From Streptomyces sp. MA5143a (GTDB taxonomy: Bacteria > Actinomycetota > Actinomycetes > Streptomycetales > Streptomycetaceae), in assembly GCF_900290235.1 (NCBI RefSeq), contig NZ_OLMK01000102.1, forward strand, positions 1 through 64,000: DNA of 64,000 nt, read 5' to 3'. This document shows positions 8,614-16,086 of this stretch, one piece after another; the stretch's first letter is position 1; each line of letters begins with the position of its first letter. Under the pieces are notes generated by a model, which saw only the letters and a program-made list of their open reading frames with translations, searched no databases and was not told where the DNA came from. The position numbers and the translations under genes were made by a program.

Positions 8614-9372
8614 TTACGCCCCCGGCGGACGCGTCAGGCCCTTCTGATAGGCGTAACGCACCGCCTGCGCCCGGTCCTTGACGCCCGTCTTGGCGAAGAG
8701 GTTGTTGATGTGCGTCTTGACCGTGGCCGGGGAGACATGGAGGGCACGGGCGATCTCCGTGTTGCTGAGCCCGTCGGCGATACGGGCCAGCACCTCGGCC
8801 TCACGGGCGGTCAGCCGGTCGGGGAGCGTGGCGGGCCCCGGATCCGGGGCAGGGTGGGCCAGCTGCTCCAGCAGTCGCCGCTGGACCCGCGGGGACAGGC
8901 CGGCGTCCCCGTCGAGCACGGCATGGACCGCCCGTACGATCTCGTCGCCGTCGGCGTCCTTGGTGAGATAGCCGCGCGCCCCGGCCCGCAGCGCCGGGAA
9001 GAGCCAGTCGTCGTCGGCGTACGTGGTGAGCACGACGACCTCGGTGCCGGGGTGGTCGGCGCGGATACGACGGGTCGCTTCGACGCCGTCGCAGCGGGGC
9101 ATGCGCAGATCCATCAGCACGACGTCCGGGGCGAGTTCGGCGACGAGCCGTACGGCCTCCTCGCCGTCGCCCGCCGAACCGGCCACCTCGATGCCGGGCA
9201 GCAGCCCGAGGATCATCACGATGCCCTCGCGCACCACGGTCTGGTCGTCGGCGACCACCACCCGCGCCGTCCGGCCGGCCCCCGCCCCCGCGCCCCCCAC
9301 CCCCGCGTTCTTCGCCCCCGCGTTCTTCGCCCCCGCGTCCCCGGTCCCCGCGTCCCCGGTCCGCTCGATCAC
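8614..9372 (-). CDS. NarL/LuxR-type response regulator
   Basis: This 252-residue protein has a receiver domain (about residues 35-150) with acidic pair Asp42-Asp43, phosphoacceptor Asp88 in VVLMDLRMP and lysine in YLTKDAD, and a C-terminal LuxR helix-turn-helix (LTAREAEVLARIADGLSN). It is the partner of the upstream histidine kinase: the kinase stop and this ATG overlap as ATGA. The first 33 residues are a low-complexity Gly/Ala/Asp/Lys/Asn extension encoded by four 15-bp tandem repeats, not normal for the family. An internal start after the repeats is possible, but the ATGA overlap supports the longer form. Confidence 0.9.
   Translation of the reverse strand: MIERTGDAGTGDAGAKNAGAKNAGVGGAGAGAGRTARVVVADDQTVVREGIVMILGLLPGIEVAGSAGDGEEAVRLVAELAPDVVLMDLRMPRCDGVEATRRIRADHPGTEVVVLTTYADDDWLFPALRAGARGYLTKDADGDEIVRAVHAVLDGDAGLSPRVQRRLLEQLAHPAPDPGPATLPDRLTAREAEVLARIADGLSNTEIARALHVSPATVKTHINNLFAKTGVKDRAQAVRYAYQKGLTRPPGA
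9301..9360 (-). repeat. Four 15-bp tandem repeats inside the response-regulator start
   Basis: Four contiguous 15-bp units fill this stretch: two identical copies of CCCCGCGTTCTTCGC followed by two identical copies of CCCCGCGTCCCCGGT (plus-strand reading). On the coding strand they give TGDAG twice and AKNAG twice. Copy number can change without breaking the frame. Confidence 0.8.
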
Positions 9373-10541
9373 GCCGGCACCCGCAGCCGCACCACGAAAC
9401 CCTCCTCGTCCGGTCCCGCCTCCAGGGTGCCGCCGAGCAGTTCGGCCCGCTCGCGCATCCCGAGCAGACCGTACCCGGAGCCGGCCCGGACCGGCCCGTC
9501 GCCGTCGCGGCCCGGATCGCGCACGGCACCGAAGTCCCGCACCTCCAGGGCGACATGGGCGTCCTCGTAGGCGAGCCGCAGCCGCACCCGGGCGCCGGGT
9601 GCGTGGCGGCGCACATTGGTCAGGGCCTCCTGGGCCACCCGGCGCACCGTCTGCGCGGCCTCCGCCGACAGCGCGCGGCGTTCACCGCCGACCTCCACGG
9701 CGGTCGCCTCGGTGAGGGCGGCCAGATCACGCAGGTACTCCTCCACCGGAGCCGTCTCCCCCCGCAGCGCGGACAGCGCCTGACGGGTCTCCGCCAGGCC
9801 CTCACGGGCCATGGCCCGGGCGGCGACGACCCGTTCGAGGATCCGTTCCCGCTCGGCGTCGCCCTCGATCAGCAGCCGGGCCGCCTCCAGGTGGACCAGT
9901 TGGGCGGAGAGGCTGTGGGCCAGGACGTCGTGCATCTCGCGGGCGATCCGGGCCCGTTCGGTGAGGGCGGCGGACTCCGCCTGGGCCTCCAGCGCGGCCC
10001 GCTCACGGAGTTGGAGCCGCAGGGCGTTCCCGCGCGCCTCGGCGTCCAGGCGCAGGACGTGGCCGAGGAGGAAGAGACCGGCCGCCGTCGCGGCCGTCGT
10101 GGGCCATGGGTCGTCCGCCGTCACGGCGTAGCCGACGAGCGCACCGGCCGCCACGGGCACGGCTGCGGCCCACGGCAGCCGCCGCAGCGCCACGACGACC
10201 ACGCCGCACCACACGACGACCGCCAGCACGTCGAAGCCCACGGCCCGCGCCGCCACGGCGAGGCCCGCCGCCGCGAGGAGTATCAGCAGGGAGGTCCACA
10301 GCCGCCGGGCGAGGGTGAGCCGGAAGAACACCCACACACCGAGGACGCAGCCCGTCACGGCGACCACGTCGAACAGCGTCCGCCCGGACAGGACCGGGTG
10401 CTCCGAGACCCCGCGCCACAGCAGCAGCCCGGTCACGAAGATCCGTCCGGTCCAGGCGCGCAGCCGCCCGTACCGCGTGGCGCCCTCACGGGCGAGCGCC
10501 TCCCGAGAGGGCCAGCTCGTCCAGGTCACACGACGACTCAC
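9369..10541 (-). CDS. Sensor histidine kinase (HisKA_3)
   Basis: This 390-residue membrane kinase has about five hydrophobic segments within residues 30-160, a coiled-coil linker, a HisKA_3 dimerisation domain with His204 in RIAREMHDVLAHS, and a HATPase domain (QEALTNVRRHAPG, GYGLLGMRERAELLGG). It lacks an extracellular sensor domain, so it probably senses a membrane cue. It starts at a GTG sharing GTGA with the stop of the upstream DUF1453 gene, and its stop overlaps the response-regulator start, so all three genes are translationally coupled. Confidence 0.9.
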   Translation of the reverse strand: MSRRVTWTSWPSREALAREGATRYGRLRAWTGRIFVTGLLLWRGVSEHPVLSGRTLFDVVAVTGCVLGVWVFFRLTLARRLWTSLLILLAAAGLAVAARAVGFDVLAVVVWCGVVVVALRRLPWAAAVPVAAGALVGYAVTADDPWPTTAATAAGLFLLGHVLRLDAEARGNALRLQLRERAALEAQAESAALTERARIAREMHDVLAHSLSAQLVHLEAARLLIEGDAERERILERVVAARAMAREGLAETRQALSALRGETAPVEEYLRDLAALTEATAVEVGGERRALSAEAAQTVRRVAQEALTNVRRHAPGARVRLRLAYEDAHVALEVRDFGAVRDPGRDGDGPVRAGSGYGLLGMRERAELLGGTLEAGPDEEGFVVRLRVPA

Positions 10542-11056
10542 ACACGGTCCTTCCGGGCGGCGGCGGAGATGACGACTCGGCCGGCATCACGGTACGTCGG
10601 CCCCAGGCCGCGGGTCCGCCACTTGAGCACCCCGCCCCGGGCCAGCAGGGTCACGGCGAGCCCCAGCAGCAGGGCTCCGCTGCCCTGCGCCACGCCGGCC
10701 GCCGCCCCGGCGCCGTACAGCCCGGCCCGCGCGGCGACCCCGCCGAGCCACACCAGCCCGGTGGCTCCGGTGCCCCTGGCCCACACCGAGCCGTCCGGGG
10801 CCCGCCACACACGCGGGGTCACCGCCCAGCCGAGGCCCGTCACCAGCCCCACGACCACCTCCGCGCCGAGCAGCGTGGCGGCGGCGACCGGATGCCGTCC
10901 GTCGAGCAGCCCCGGTTCCCGCACTGCCAGCACGGCCAGGACGACGGGCAGCACCCACCACCGCCGGTCCAGGTCGATCCGCTGCGCCAGGAACTGCCGT
11001 ACGACCACCCACACGACGACCGCGACGATCACCAGCGCGTTGACGGACTCGGACAT
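10538..11056 (-). CDS. DUF1453-like membrane protein
   Basis: This 172-residue protein has about four hydrophobic segments and resembles DUF1453 membrane proteins. The ATG at 11056 follows GGAGGC. It is the first gene of a three-gene operon with a histidine kinase and response regulator, overlapping the kinase start by four bases. The coupling suggests that it is an accessory membrane sensor or a signal relay for that kinase. That role is inference. Confidence 0.75.
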   Translation of the reverse strand: MSESVNALVIVAVVVWVVVRQFLAQRIDLDRRWWVLPVVLAVLAVREPGLLDGRHPVAAATLLGAEVVVGLVTGLGWAVTPRVWRAPDGSVWARGTGATGLVWLGGVAARAGLYGAGAAAGVAQGSGALLLGLAVTLLARGGVLKWRTRGLGPTYRDAGRVVISAAARKDRV

Positions 11057-11139
11057 GGTCGCCTCCGGGGAACGGGGAAGTCCTGTACCCGTCAAGCTAG
11101 GCGGAAGCGCGGGTCAGGGGATCGGAGGCAGGGAGGATC

Positions 11140-11166
11140 GTGGGTGGAGGTGTGCTCTCCACCCAC
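11140..11166. repeat. 10-bp perfect inverted repeat between SRPBCC and DUF1453 genes
   Basis: GTGGGTGGAG (11140-11149) and CTCCACCCAC (11157-11166) form a perfect 10-bp stem with a 7-base loop. It is 84 bp upstream of the DUF1453 start and about 100 bp after the SRPBCC stop, both on the minus strand, so it could be either a terminator or an operator for the two-component operon. Confidence 0.55.
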
Positions 11167-11210
11167 GGGTGGAGACGGCGTTCCCCGCCGAGGCCGGGGG
11201 CGTGTCCCGC

Positions 11211-11251
11211 GGCGAGGTCGGGGGCGAGGTCGGGGGCGAGGTCGGGGCGAG
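11211..11251. repeat. Short 12-bp direct repeats
   Basis: The motif GGGCGAGGTC recurs three times with a spacing of about 12 bp just after the SRPBCC stop. It is probably slippage in GC-rich DNA; I see no function. Confidence 0.5.
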
Positions 11252-11270
11252 GGCCGTGGACCGTCCGGTG

Positions 11271-11684
11271 TCAGCCCGCCGCGTGGTCGACGCGCAGCCG
11301 CACCTGCTCCTCCAGGCGCCGCAGGCTGGTGTCGAGGGCGTCGGCCACGGCCTGCTCGCCCGGATCGTGGCTGTCGTCGAAGAAGGAGAGGTGCACCGTC
11401 ACCTCGCTGGCCCCGCTGTCGATACCGGCGACCTGAAGCCACCCCGTGTAACTCGACCGGCCCCGCGTGCCCCACTCCAGCCGCATCTGCTCGCGCCGGG
11501 CGCGCAGCAGCGCGGCCATGTCCTCGTCCGTGCGGTCCTCGTGCACGGTGACGGCGGGCAGGCCGGCGGCCTCCACATGCAGGGCGTCCGGCAACCAGGC
11601 GTCCAGCTGGTCGACGTTGGCAGCCTGGTCGAACACGTGCTCAGGCTGTGCGGGCATCGTGCGGGAACGTTCGTACTCGGTCAT
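11271..11684 (-). CDS. SRPBCC (START/Bet v1-like) protein
   Basis: This 137-residue protein looks like a polyketide cyclase/SRPBCC fold: an opening strand MTEYERSRTMPAQPEHVFD, helix pair, long strands and a C-terminal helix (RRLEEQVRLRVDHAAG). Such proteins bind lipids or hydrophobic ligands. The ATG at 11684 is preceded by AAGGTGG. It is the only gene between the P450 and the two-component operon, on the same strand as both but separated from each by about 200 bp, so co-transcription is uncertain. Confidence 0.75.
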   Translation of the reverse strand: MTEYERSRTMPAQPEHVFDQAANVDQLDAWLPDALHVEAAGLPAVTVHEDRTDEDMAALLRARREQMRLEWGTRGRSSYTGWLQVAGIDSGASEVTVHLSFFDDSHDPGEQAVADALDTSLRRLEEQVRLRVDHAAG

Positions 11685-11867
11685 GGCGGCACCACCTTGA
11701 CCCGTCTCGGCGCAGCGGATCCGCGCGTGAGCGTGCCGGGTACCCGGCGGCCCCCGGCGTGAATCAGCCGGGCGGCGGCGATGACGGCTGCCGCCCGCGA
11801 CCGGCCCGCCGCCGGCCCGCCGCCCAAGCCGTACGACACGACCGCTCCCGGCCCGGGCGGCACCGCC

Positions 11868-13142
11868 CTACCCCGCTGCCGCCCTGCTGGTGGCGAGGGG
11901 GCGCATCGGTACGTGGACGCGCTCCATCACGAAGCCGCTGCGCACCCGTGCCGGGATGCGGGACAGCGGGATCCTCAGGTCCTGGGCCGGCACGTCGTAC
12001 TCCAGCCGGGCCAGCCGGGGCCCGAGTGCCGCGAGCAGAGCGATCGTGGCGTCCTCGCCGGGGCAGCGGTGGCCGGTGGCACGGTCGCCGCCGCCCTGCG
12101 GGACGAGTGCGTCGCGGCCGGGCGGCGCCTCCAGGAAGCGCCGGGGGTCGAGGACGAGGGGACGGTCCCACAGGTCGGGGTCGTGATTCTGCCCGTACAG
12201 GTCGAGCAGGATCAGCGTGCCCGCGGGGATGCGTTCCCCCTGCCACTCCAGGTCGGCGACGGCGCGCCCGCCGACGAAGGGGGCGAACGGGTAGAAGCGG
12301 CGCAGCTCGTGGGCGAACGCCACGGCGTACGCGGGGTCGTCCTCGGCGAGGCGCTGCCGGATCTCCGGCCGGAAGTGCAGCGCGTGTCCCGCGTAGCCGA
12401 CGAACCAGCACACGGCGGCCGTGGGGCGGACGATGTTGAGCAGTTCGACCGCGGCGGTGTGCGGGTCGAGCGTCCGGCCGTCGGTGTCCCGGTGCCGTGC
12501 CACCACGTCCAGCGGCGACCCGGCCGGTGCCGGGGCGGCACCCTCCCGTACGTCCTCCACCAGACGGGCGAGCCATGCCTCGCTGCGGCTCCGGGCGCGG
12601 CGGGCCCGCCAGTGCCGGGGCCCGGCGGTGGCGAAGCCGTCGACCATGGCGACCAGGTCGCGGGCCGTCTCCCCGGCGTCGTCGAGGGGGATGCCGGCCC
12701 ACCGGCAGACACCCTGGGTGAGCACCCGGCTCGCCTCGTCGAAGAGGACCACCGACGGCTGCCCGAACCACGTGTCCACGGCCTCGTCCCAGGCGGACGC
12801 GACCTCGTCCACCAGGGCGGCGACCGCCTCCGGGCCGGTGAGCAGCGACAGGAACATCTCCTTGCGGACGCGGTGGGCCGTCCCGTCCAGCGTGTGCACG
12901 GCGCCGTGGCCGAACAGGGTGCTCAGCACCGGTCCGGGGAGCGCCGTCACGCGTTCCACATGCCGTTCGTCGTAGAAGAACCGCACGGCTTCCGGGCCGC
13001 GCAGGGCGACGGCGTGCCGTCCCGCCACACGGACGCGCACCAGAGGTCCGGCGGTGCGGCTCCTGAGGTCGGGCAGCCAGTTGTATCCCTTGACGAGTGC
13101 CGCGAGCGAGCTGTCCCCGAGCGGGGGGCGACTTGGATTCAT
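11868..13142 (-). CDS. CYP152-family P450 fatty-acid peroxygenase
   Basis: This 424-residue P450 closely follows the CYP152 pattern of Bacillus P450BSbeta. The usual I-helix acid-alcohol pair is replaced by Arg239-Pro240 (ELLNIVRPTAAV), where the Arg binds the fatty-acid carboxylate, and the haem loop is QGGGDRATGHRCPGE with Cys360. GPRHWRARRARSR and DLYGQNHDPDLW also match. Such enzymes use H2O2 directly to hydroxylate or decarboxylate fatty acids and need no redox partner; none is encoded nearby. The ATG at 13142 aligns with the family start although its ribosome site is weak. Upstream lies a 33-bp repeat array. Confidence 0.88.
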   Translation of the reverse strand: MNPSRPPLGDSSLAALVKGYNWLPDLRSRTAGPLVRVRVAGRHAVALRGPEAVRFFYDERHVERVTALPGPVLSTLFGHGAVHTLDGTAHRVRKEMFLSLLTGPEAVAALVDEVASAWDEAVDTWFGQPSVVLFDEASRVLTQGVCRWAGIPLDDAGETARDLVAMVDGFATAGPRHWRARRARSRSEAWLARLVEDVREGAAPAPAGSPLDVVARHRDTDGRTLDPHTAAVELLNIVRPTAAVCWFVGYAGHALHFRPEIRQRLAEDDPAYAVAFAHELRRFYPFAPFVGGRAVADLEWQGERIPAGTLILLDLYGQNHDPDLWDRPLVLDPRRFLEAPPGRDALVPQGGGDRATGHRCPGEDATIALLAALGPRLARLEYDVPAQDLRIPLSRIPARVRSGFVMERVHVPMRPLATSRAAAG

Positions 13143-13201
13143 GCGGCGCGAGTGCCCGCCCGGCGCCGTCGGTAACGCCGCGTCGCCCCCCGGGGGCTGG
13201 C

Positions 13202-13590
13202 CGACCCGCGTCATCCGCCCCCGGGGGAACACCCGACCCGTCTCACCTGCCCGCCGGGTGGCACATGACCCGCCGCAGCTGTCCCTCCGGGGGACGGCCG
13301 ATGCGCCGCACCTGTCCCTCCCGGGGACGGCCGATGCGCCGCACCTGTCCCTCCCGGGGACGGCCGACGCGCCGCACCTGCTCCCCCGGGGAACACCCGA
13401 CCCGTCTCACCTGCCCGCCGGGGGGCACATGACCCGCCGCACCTGCCCCTCCAGGGACCGCTGGCCCCCCTCATCTGCCCCACGGGGACGGCCGACCCGC
13501 CGCACCTGCCCCTCCGGGGGACGGCCGACCCGCCTCATCTGCCCACGGGGACAGCCGACCCGCCTCATCTGCCCCATGGGAGGATGGGGC
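13202..13590. repeat. 33-bp imperfect tandem repeat array (about 12 units)
   Basis: This non-coding gap between the conserved hypothetical gene and the P450 consists of about twelve degenerate 33-bp units with a core of CCGCACCTGTCCCT followed by CCGGGGACGGCC. Units 13300-13332 and 13333-13365 are identical. A block of roughly 55 bp near 13227 recurs near 13391, about five units away, so there is higher-order duplication. Each core can fold as GTCCC..GGGAC. No unique spacers are present. The rest of the 505-bp gap (13143-13201 and 13591-13647) shows nothing else. Confidence 0.8.
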
Positions 13591-13647
13591 GCCCGGCGTC
13601 TCCGCCACCGGGTACGGGCAAGCCCGGTGTCATCCGTCACCGGCTGT

Positions 13648-14322
13648 TCACCGGTCGGAGCGGGCCGGTCGGCGCTCCCGGACCGGTGCCACCGTCGTGA
13701 CGACCCGGGTGACGCCGGGGTTCCGGGGCACCGAACCGAACCCGAACCGCACCGGGGGATCGACGGGCGCCGACGTCCCGAGGTCGTCCCCCGCGAAGGC
13801 CGCCGACAGCGTACGAACCGGCCGCAGATCCCTCGCGCCGTACCACTCGCGGCGCCCCGAGCCGGCGCTGCCGCGCGTCCGTACGCCCCGCAGCAGCAGT
13901 CGGGCGGGGACGTCGGTCAGGGCGCTCCACGCCGGGCGCCGGGCGAGCGCGCCCGGCAGGGTACGCAGCAGCAGCCCCAGCGGACCGCGCCGGCCGAGGG
14001 TGAACCGCAGGTCCAGCGGCCCGGCCCGGACCGTCCAGGCCTCCCGGCCACGGCGCACGTCGACCGGCACGACCCGCACCTCGTCGAAGCGGTACGTGCC
14101 CGCGATGAAGTCAGCCGTCCGCCGGGTCGGTGCCAGCAGCAGCCGATGTCCGTCCGCCCGCTCTACCATCACGTCCCCGAACGGCCCGAACGGCGACACC
14201 TCCCAGTGCCCCACCACCACACGGGTCCCCGAGGACGTGCCGAGGCCCGCGATCCACCCCTCGAAGACCAGCCGCCCGGAGCCCCGGCCGAACCCCGGCC
14301 GCCCGGAGCCACCGCGAGGCAC
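13648..14322 (-). CDS. Conserved hypothetical protein paired with DUF2071 gene
   Basis: This 224-residue protein of unknown function has segments RLVFEGWIAGLGTSSGTRVV, SPFGPFGDVMVE, FIAGTYRFDEVRVVPV and SGRREWYGARDLRPV that look like those of actinobacterial conserved hypotheticals. No signal peptide or membrane segment is seen. It starts at a GTG two bases after the DUF2071 stop, so the two are co-transcribed and probably translationally coupled. The last 30 residues are basic and may be disordered. Confidence 0.7.
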   Translation of the reverse strand: MPRGGSGRPGFGRGSGRLVFEGWIAGLGTSSGTRVVVGHWEVSPFGPFGDVMVERADGHRLLLAPTRRTADFIAGTYRFDEVRVVPVDVRRGREAWTVRAGPLDLRFTLGRRGPLGLLLRTLPGALARRPAWSALTDVPARLLLRGVRTRGSAGSGRREWYGARDLRPVRTLSAAFAGDDLGTSAPVDPPVRFGFGSVPRNPGVTRVVTTVAPVRERRPARSDR

Positions 14323-14324
14323 GG

Positions 14325-15044
14325 TCACCGGCTCCGCTCGCGAGCACCGCCGCGCGCGACCTCCGCCGTGCACGGTCGGGGCCGCCCTAGCCGGACGTGC
14401 CTGACCCCCGGTGAGAAGTGCGCGAGGGGCTCGGCGCCCGGCGCGGGAAGTCCCGCCGCCGTAGTGAGGGTCTCCTCGACCGCGTCCACAGTCGCCTCGC
14501 ACAACGGCCAGGGCTCGTGCTCCACGGGCGTCTCCCAGATCCGGCCGAACCGGCTGGTGTACGCCCGCCAGCGCGAGGTCAGCCACACGTCCCGCTCGGC
14601 CGGTCTGATCGGCTCACCGGGGCGGACCACCAGTCGGTACGACGCCCCGCCGCTCCACCGGGCACCGGCGTACGACACGGCCGCCAGGTCCCGCGAGGTC
14701 CGCAGCCGGCCCAGCCGGTACGGGGCGCCGAAGGCACGGGCCGCCAGCATCAACGGGCAGGCCACCTCGATGGAGAGGAACCACAGTCCGTCCCGCCCGT
14801 CCGGCGTGCGCACATAGGTCCGCAGATTGGTCTCCGCGAACGTCGGGAGCCCTCGTGCCGACGCGGGCAGGCCGGGCGTGCGGACGTCGGCCATGACGAA
14901 CGGCGTGAGACTCACCCACGCCGTGTCCTCGTACGTGTCCACCTCCAGGCCCTCCGGCAGGAGGGCCTGTACCTGGTCGGGACGGAACGGCCAGTGCACG
15001 AATGTCTGCGTCGACCACCCGGCCCGCAGAACGGGCATCCGCAC
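14325..15044 (-). CDS. DUF2071 family protein
   Basis: This 239-residue protein matches DUF2071 (YqjF-like): FVHWPFRPDQVQALLPEGLE, WVSLTPFVMADVR, TNLRTYVRTPDGRDGLWFLS and PFGAPYRLGR-type segments. I chose the GTG at 15044 because GAGG lies five bases upstream; an ATG two codons later (15038) is an alternative. It leads a two-gene unit with the following conserved hypothetical. The biochemical role of the family is unknown. Confidence 0.85.
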   Translation of the reverse strand: MRMPVLRAGWSTQTFVHWPFRPDQVQALLPEGLEVDTYEDTAWVSLTPFVMADVRTPGLPASARGLPTFAETNLRTYVRTPDGRDGLWFLSIEVACPLMLAARAFGAPYRLGRLRTSRDLAAVSYAGARWSGGASYRLVVRPGEPIRPAERDVWLTSRWRAYTSRFGRIWETPVEHEPWPLCEATVDAVEETLTTAAGLPAPGAEPLAHFSPGVRHVRLGRPRPCTAEVARGGARERSR

Positions 15045-15137
15045 CCGTTCCTCTGCTCCATAGGCCACCACAGCGTGCGGGTCCCCGGCGGCGGCCCGTG
15101 GAAACGCGGCGGGCCGCAGGCGGGAACAGGCCGCGCC

Positions 15138-15371
15138 TCACTGGACGATCAGTGCCACCGCCATGCCGATCAGCCCGATCGCGATCACCGCCGCGAGCAG
15201 GATGATCAGGACGAGAGGCAGGGCACCCCATCCCTTGCGCCGCACGGCGGGCGGGTCGGGACGGGCGACGCCGGAGGTCCCGCCCTCGGCGGGCGGCGTC
15301 TCACCCGGGGGCACTCCGCCACCCGGTTCCAGGCCGGTGGTCCGGCTCGGCTCGGGGTCAGGGCTCGTCAT
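15138..15371 (-). CDS. DUF6480-like small membrane protein
   Basis: This 77-residue protein has a polar Pro/Gly/Glu-rich N-terminus (GLEPGGGVPPGETPPAEGGT) and a single C-terminal transmembrane segment (LPLVLIILLAAVIAIGLIGM). This is the layout of the small DUF6480-type Streptomyces proteins. The ATG at 15371 follows GGAGGAGGG. It is divergent from the acidic DUF5709 protein with a 190-bp gap. Function unknown. Confidence 0.8.
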   Translation of the reverse strand: MTSPDPEPSRTTGLEPGGGVPPGETPPAEGGTSGVARPDPPAVRRKGWGALPLVLIILLAAVIAIGLIGMAVALIVQ

Positions 15372-15562
15372 GGCAGACCCTCCTCCCGCTCGCCCTGTCA
15401 CTTCCCTCACCCACGGTCCTCGTCCTCGTGAGGGGTGGGGAGGACGAGGACCGGGTTTCCCCGGCGCACCCGGCGAAACAGCAGCGACGGGGGGTGTCAC
15501 ACCGCCGCTCCTCGGTACTCCGCACGAGGACAGGAACCAGTCACCGTCAGCGGGAGGCGACC

Positions 15563-16042
15563 ATGAGCGAAGAGACCCCGGCGACCGACGCCTACCAGCC
15601 CACCGGCGGCAACGAGGAGCAGGAGGACGCCGCGCCGCTGGATCTCCAGGACGCGGTCGACGAGCGCACCTACGACGACATGCTGGACGAGGGCTACTCA
15701 CCGCCCGAGAGGCCACTGGGCGTCTCCAAGACCGGCACCACGCCCGCCGAGCAGCACGAGGGCGAGTCCCTCGACGAACGGCTGCGCCAAGAGGTCCCCG
15801 ATGTGACGGTGCCGCCCGGCGACGGCGTCGGCGACCTTCCCGGCGGTGAGGGCGAGCCCGTCGACCCGGAGGCCGGCGCCGACCGTGCCGGTCGTCTCGT
15901 GGCACCGGACGAGGGCGCGCACCCCGACACCACGAAGGAACTCGTCGCCGAGGACGAGGGCATCGACGGCGGAGCGGCGGGCGCGGAGGAGGCCGCCGTG
16001 CACATCGTGCCCGACGACCGCCTCCCCGGCCCGGACGACTGA
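15563..16042 (+). CDS. DUF5709-like acidic protein
   Basis: This 159-residue, strongly acidic protein matches DUF5709 proteins: a DERTYDDMLDEGYSPPERP motif, then SLDERLRQEVPDV and alternating Asp/Glu-Gly-Pro stretches predicted to be disordered. The ATG at 15563 follows GGGAGG. Related genes in Streptomyces are often stress-associated, but no mechanism is known. A hairpin terminator follows. Confidence 0.82.
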   Translation: MSEETPATDAYQPTGGNEEQEDAAPLDLQDAVDERTYDDMLDEGYSPPERPLGVSKTGTTPAEQHEGESLDERLRQEVPDVTVPPGDGVGDLPGGEGEPVDPEAGADRAGRLVAPDEGAHPDTTKELVAEDEGIDGGAAGAEEAAVHIVPDDRLPGPDD

Positions 16043-16046
16043 GGCC

Positions 16047-16078
16047 CGCTGCCGGCGCACCGCGTCCCGCCGGCAGCG
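16047..16078. terminator. Bidirectional hairpin terminator
   Basis: CGCTGCCGGC (16047-16056) and GCCGGCAGCG (16069-16078) form a perfect 10-bp stem with a 12-base loop between the convergent DUF5709 and BNR-protein stops. Confidence 0.7.
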
Positions 16079-16086
16079 CCCGCGGG

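Noticed and set aside
13202..13590. CRISPR array
   Set aside because: Units are contiguous 33-bp repeats without unique spacers, and no cas gene is near.
13211..13640. Small repetitive proteins with 11-residue repeats (GQVRRVGRPRE type)
   Set aside because: The repeats are open in all frames because 33 is a multiple of three; there is no ribosome site and no codon bias.
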